Shown: positions 63,485 to 64,000 of the stretch, piece after piece
How positions within the stretch are numbered: the first letter of the stretch is position 1
How the letters are laid out: each line of letters begins with the position of its first letter
The notes under the pieces: model-generated
Database searches by the model: none
What the model was told of the DNA's origin: nothing
What the model saw: the letters and a program-made list of their open reading frames with translations, nothing else
Translations under genes and position numbers: made by a program
NCBI GenBank assembly: GCA_947044405.1
Contig: CAMRHE010000067.1
Location: 4,107,501-4,171,500 of the forward strand
Direction: 5' to 3'
Length of the DNA stretch: 64,000 nucleotides
DNA from: Leptodactylus fallax
Lineage: Eukaryota > Chordata > Amphibia > Anura > Leptodactylidae

Positions 63485-64000
63485 GCGTCTCTCCATTTTG
63501 ATTTTAAGGGAGCAATAAAAAACGCAATTTTAACCACAATGTGTGGATGAGATTACGCAAAATCTCATTCACTTTAACGGTGCTGCAAAACACAGCAATT
63601 TTCTGCTGCCTATTCCAATCAGTCAAAAATTCCGCATTCTAGCAACGCATTCCCTAAGCCTAAGGCCGCACATTTTAGAAACGCTGAGTTTATGCTGCTG
63701 AAGGGAAAAGTAAAAGTGCTTCCTTTGTATTTCCCATTCCATTTCAAGTCACAGAACCCGCTGGGAGATCATATAGGACATTATTGAGAAGTACTCACCC
63801 AAACTGATTTGACTGAAGCACTTTGGTGAGACAGAAACTTCCTATTTGGCTGATTGCAGTCTCTTGTGCCTGTCTCTCCTTTCTCACTAGTTCACTTCTC
63901 CCCTTCACAGACTCCTAGTCAGAGCTGGAACATGAACTTCAGCGGGGATTTCAGAGTGAAAGTCAATTGAACGGAAGGAAAAGAACCGGAGAAAAGAGCA

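Larger units (their letters stand above)
58967..64000. repeat. Inverted satellite array (about 3.7 units)
   Basis: The same monomer as 1-47938, now reverse-complemented. Units end at 59944 (partial, from offset 1014), 61312, 62680 and the window edge; complete units are 1368 bp. They differ from each other more than the forward core units do and carry the ancestral-looking alleles (cggggatttcagagtg). The 92-codon non-ATG frame recurs on the plus strand at 60023, 61391 and 62759, with mostly amino-acid-changing differences. The array continues past the window. Confidence 0.96.

Overview
The window is repetitive eukaryotic DNA. I see no intact host protein-coding gene, no canonical tRNA or rRNA gene, no CRISPR array and nothing bacterial. 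The best guess for the organism is an anuran amphibian. The reason is the 4.8-kb TTAA-flanked element at 54192-58962, whose text I recognise as a type that litters frog genomes; this is recall, not a database match.

Layout. (1) 1-47938 is a head-to-tail satellite of 35 complete 1369-1370-bp units. Units 1-8 and 35-37 carry an apparently older allele set, and units 9-34 a homogenised derived set. Each unit holds a tRNA-derived, SINE-like module on the minus strand, with an RNA polymerase III B box and a damaged A box. (2) Unit 36 is split by a 4313-bp piggyBac-type element (48523-52835, TTAA duplicated). The element carries the broken 3' half of a transposase gene and is itself split by a 2285-bp hAT-type element (50185-52469, 8-bp duplication). 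The hAT element is mostly a 30/31-bp minisatellite. (3) Partial unit 37 ends at the 4771-bp TTAA element. That element contains three direct modules about 390 bp apart, five modules in alternating orientation that form large palindromes, and a run of ten hairpins at its right end. (4) From 58967 to the window end the same satellite continues in the opposite orientation, with units of 1368 bp, more divergence between copies, and an intact A box.

How the parts relate. The satellite is the substrate and the transposons are later arrivals. The order is satellite, then piggyBac into unit 36, then hAT into piggyBac. The TTAA element sits exactly where the satellite changes orientation, and its two flanks come from different points of the monomer, so a rearrangement is needed to explain it. 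Most of the small open frames (a 92-codon frame in every satellite unit, frames in the minisatellite) are by-products of repetition. The only real coding sequence is the decayed transposase.
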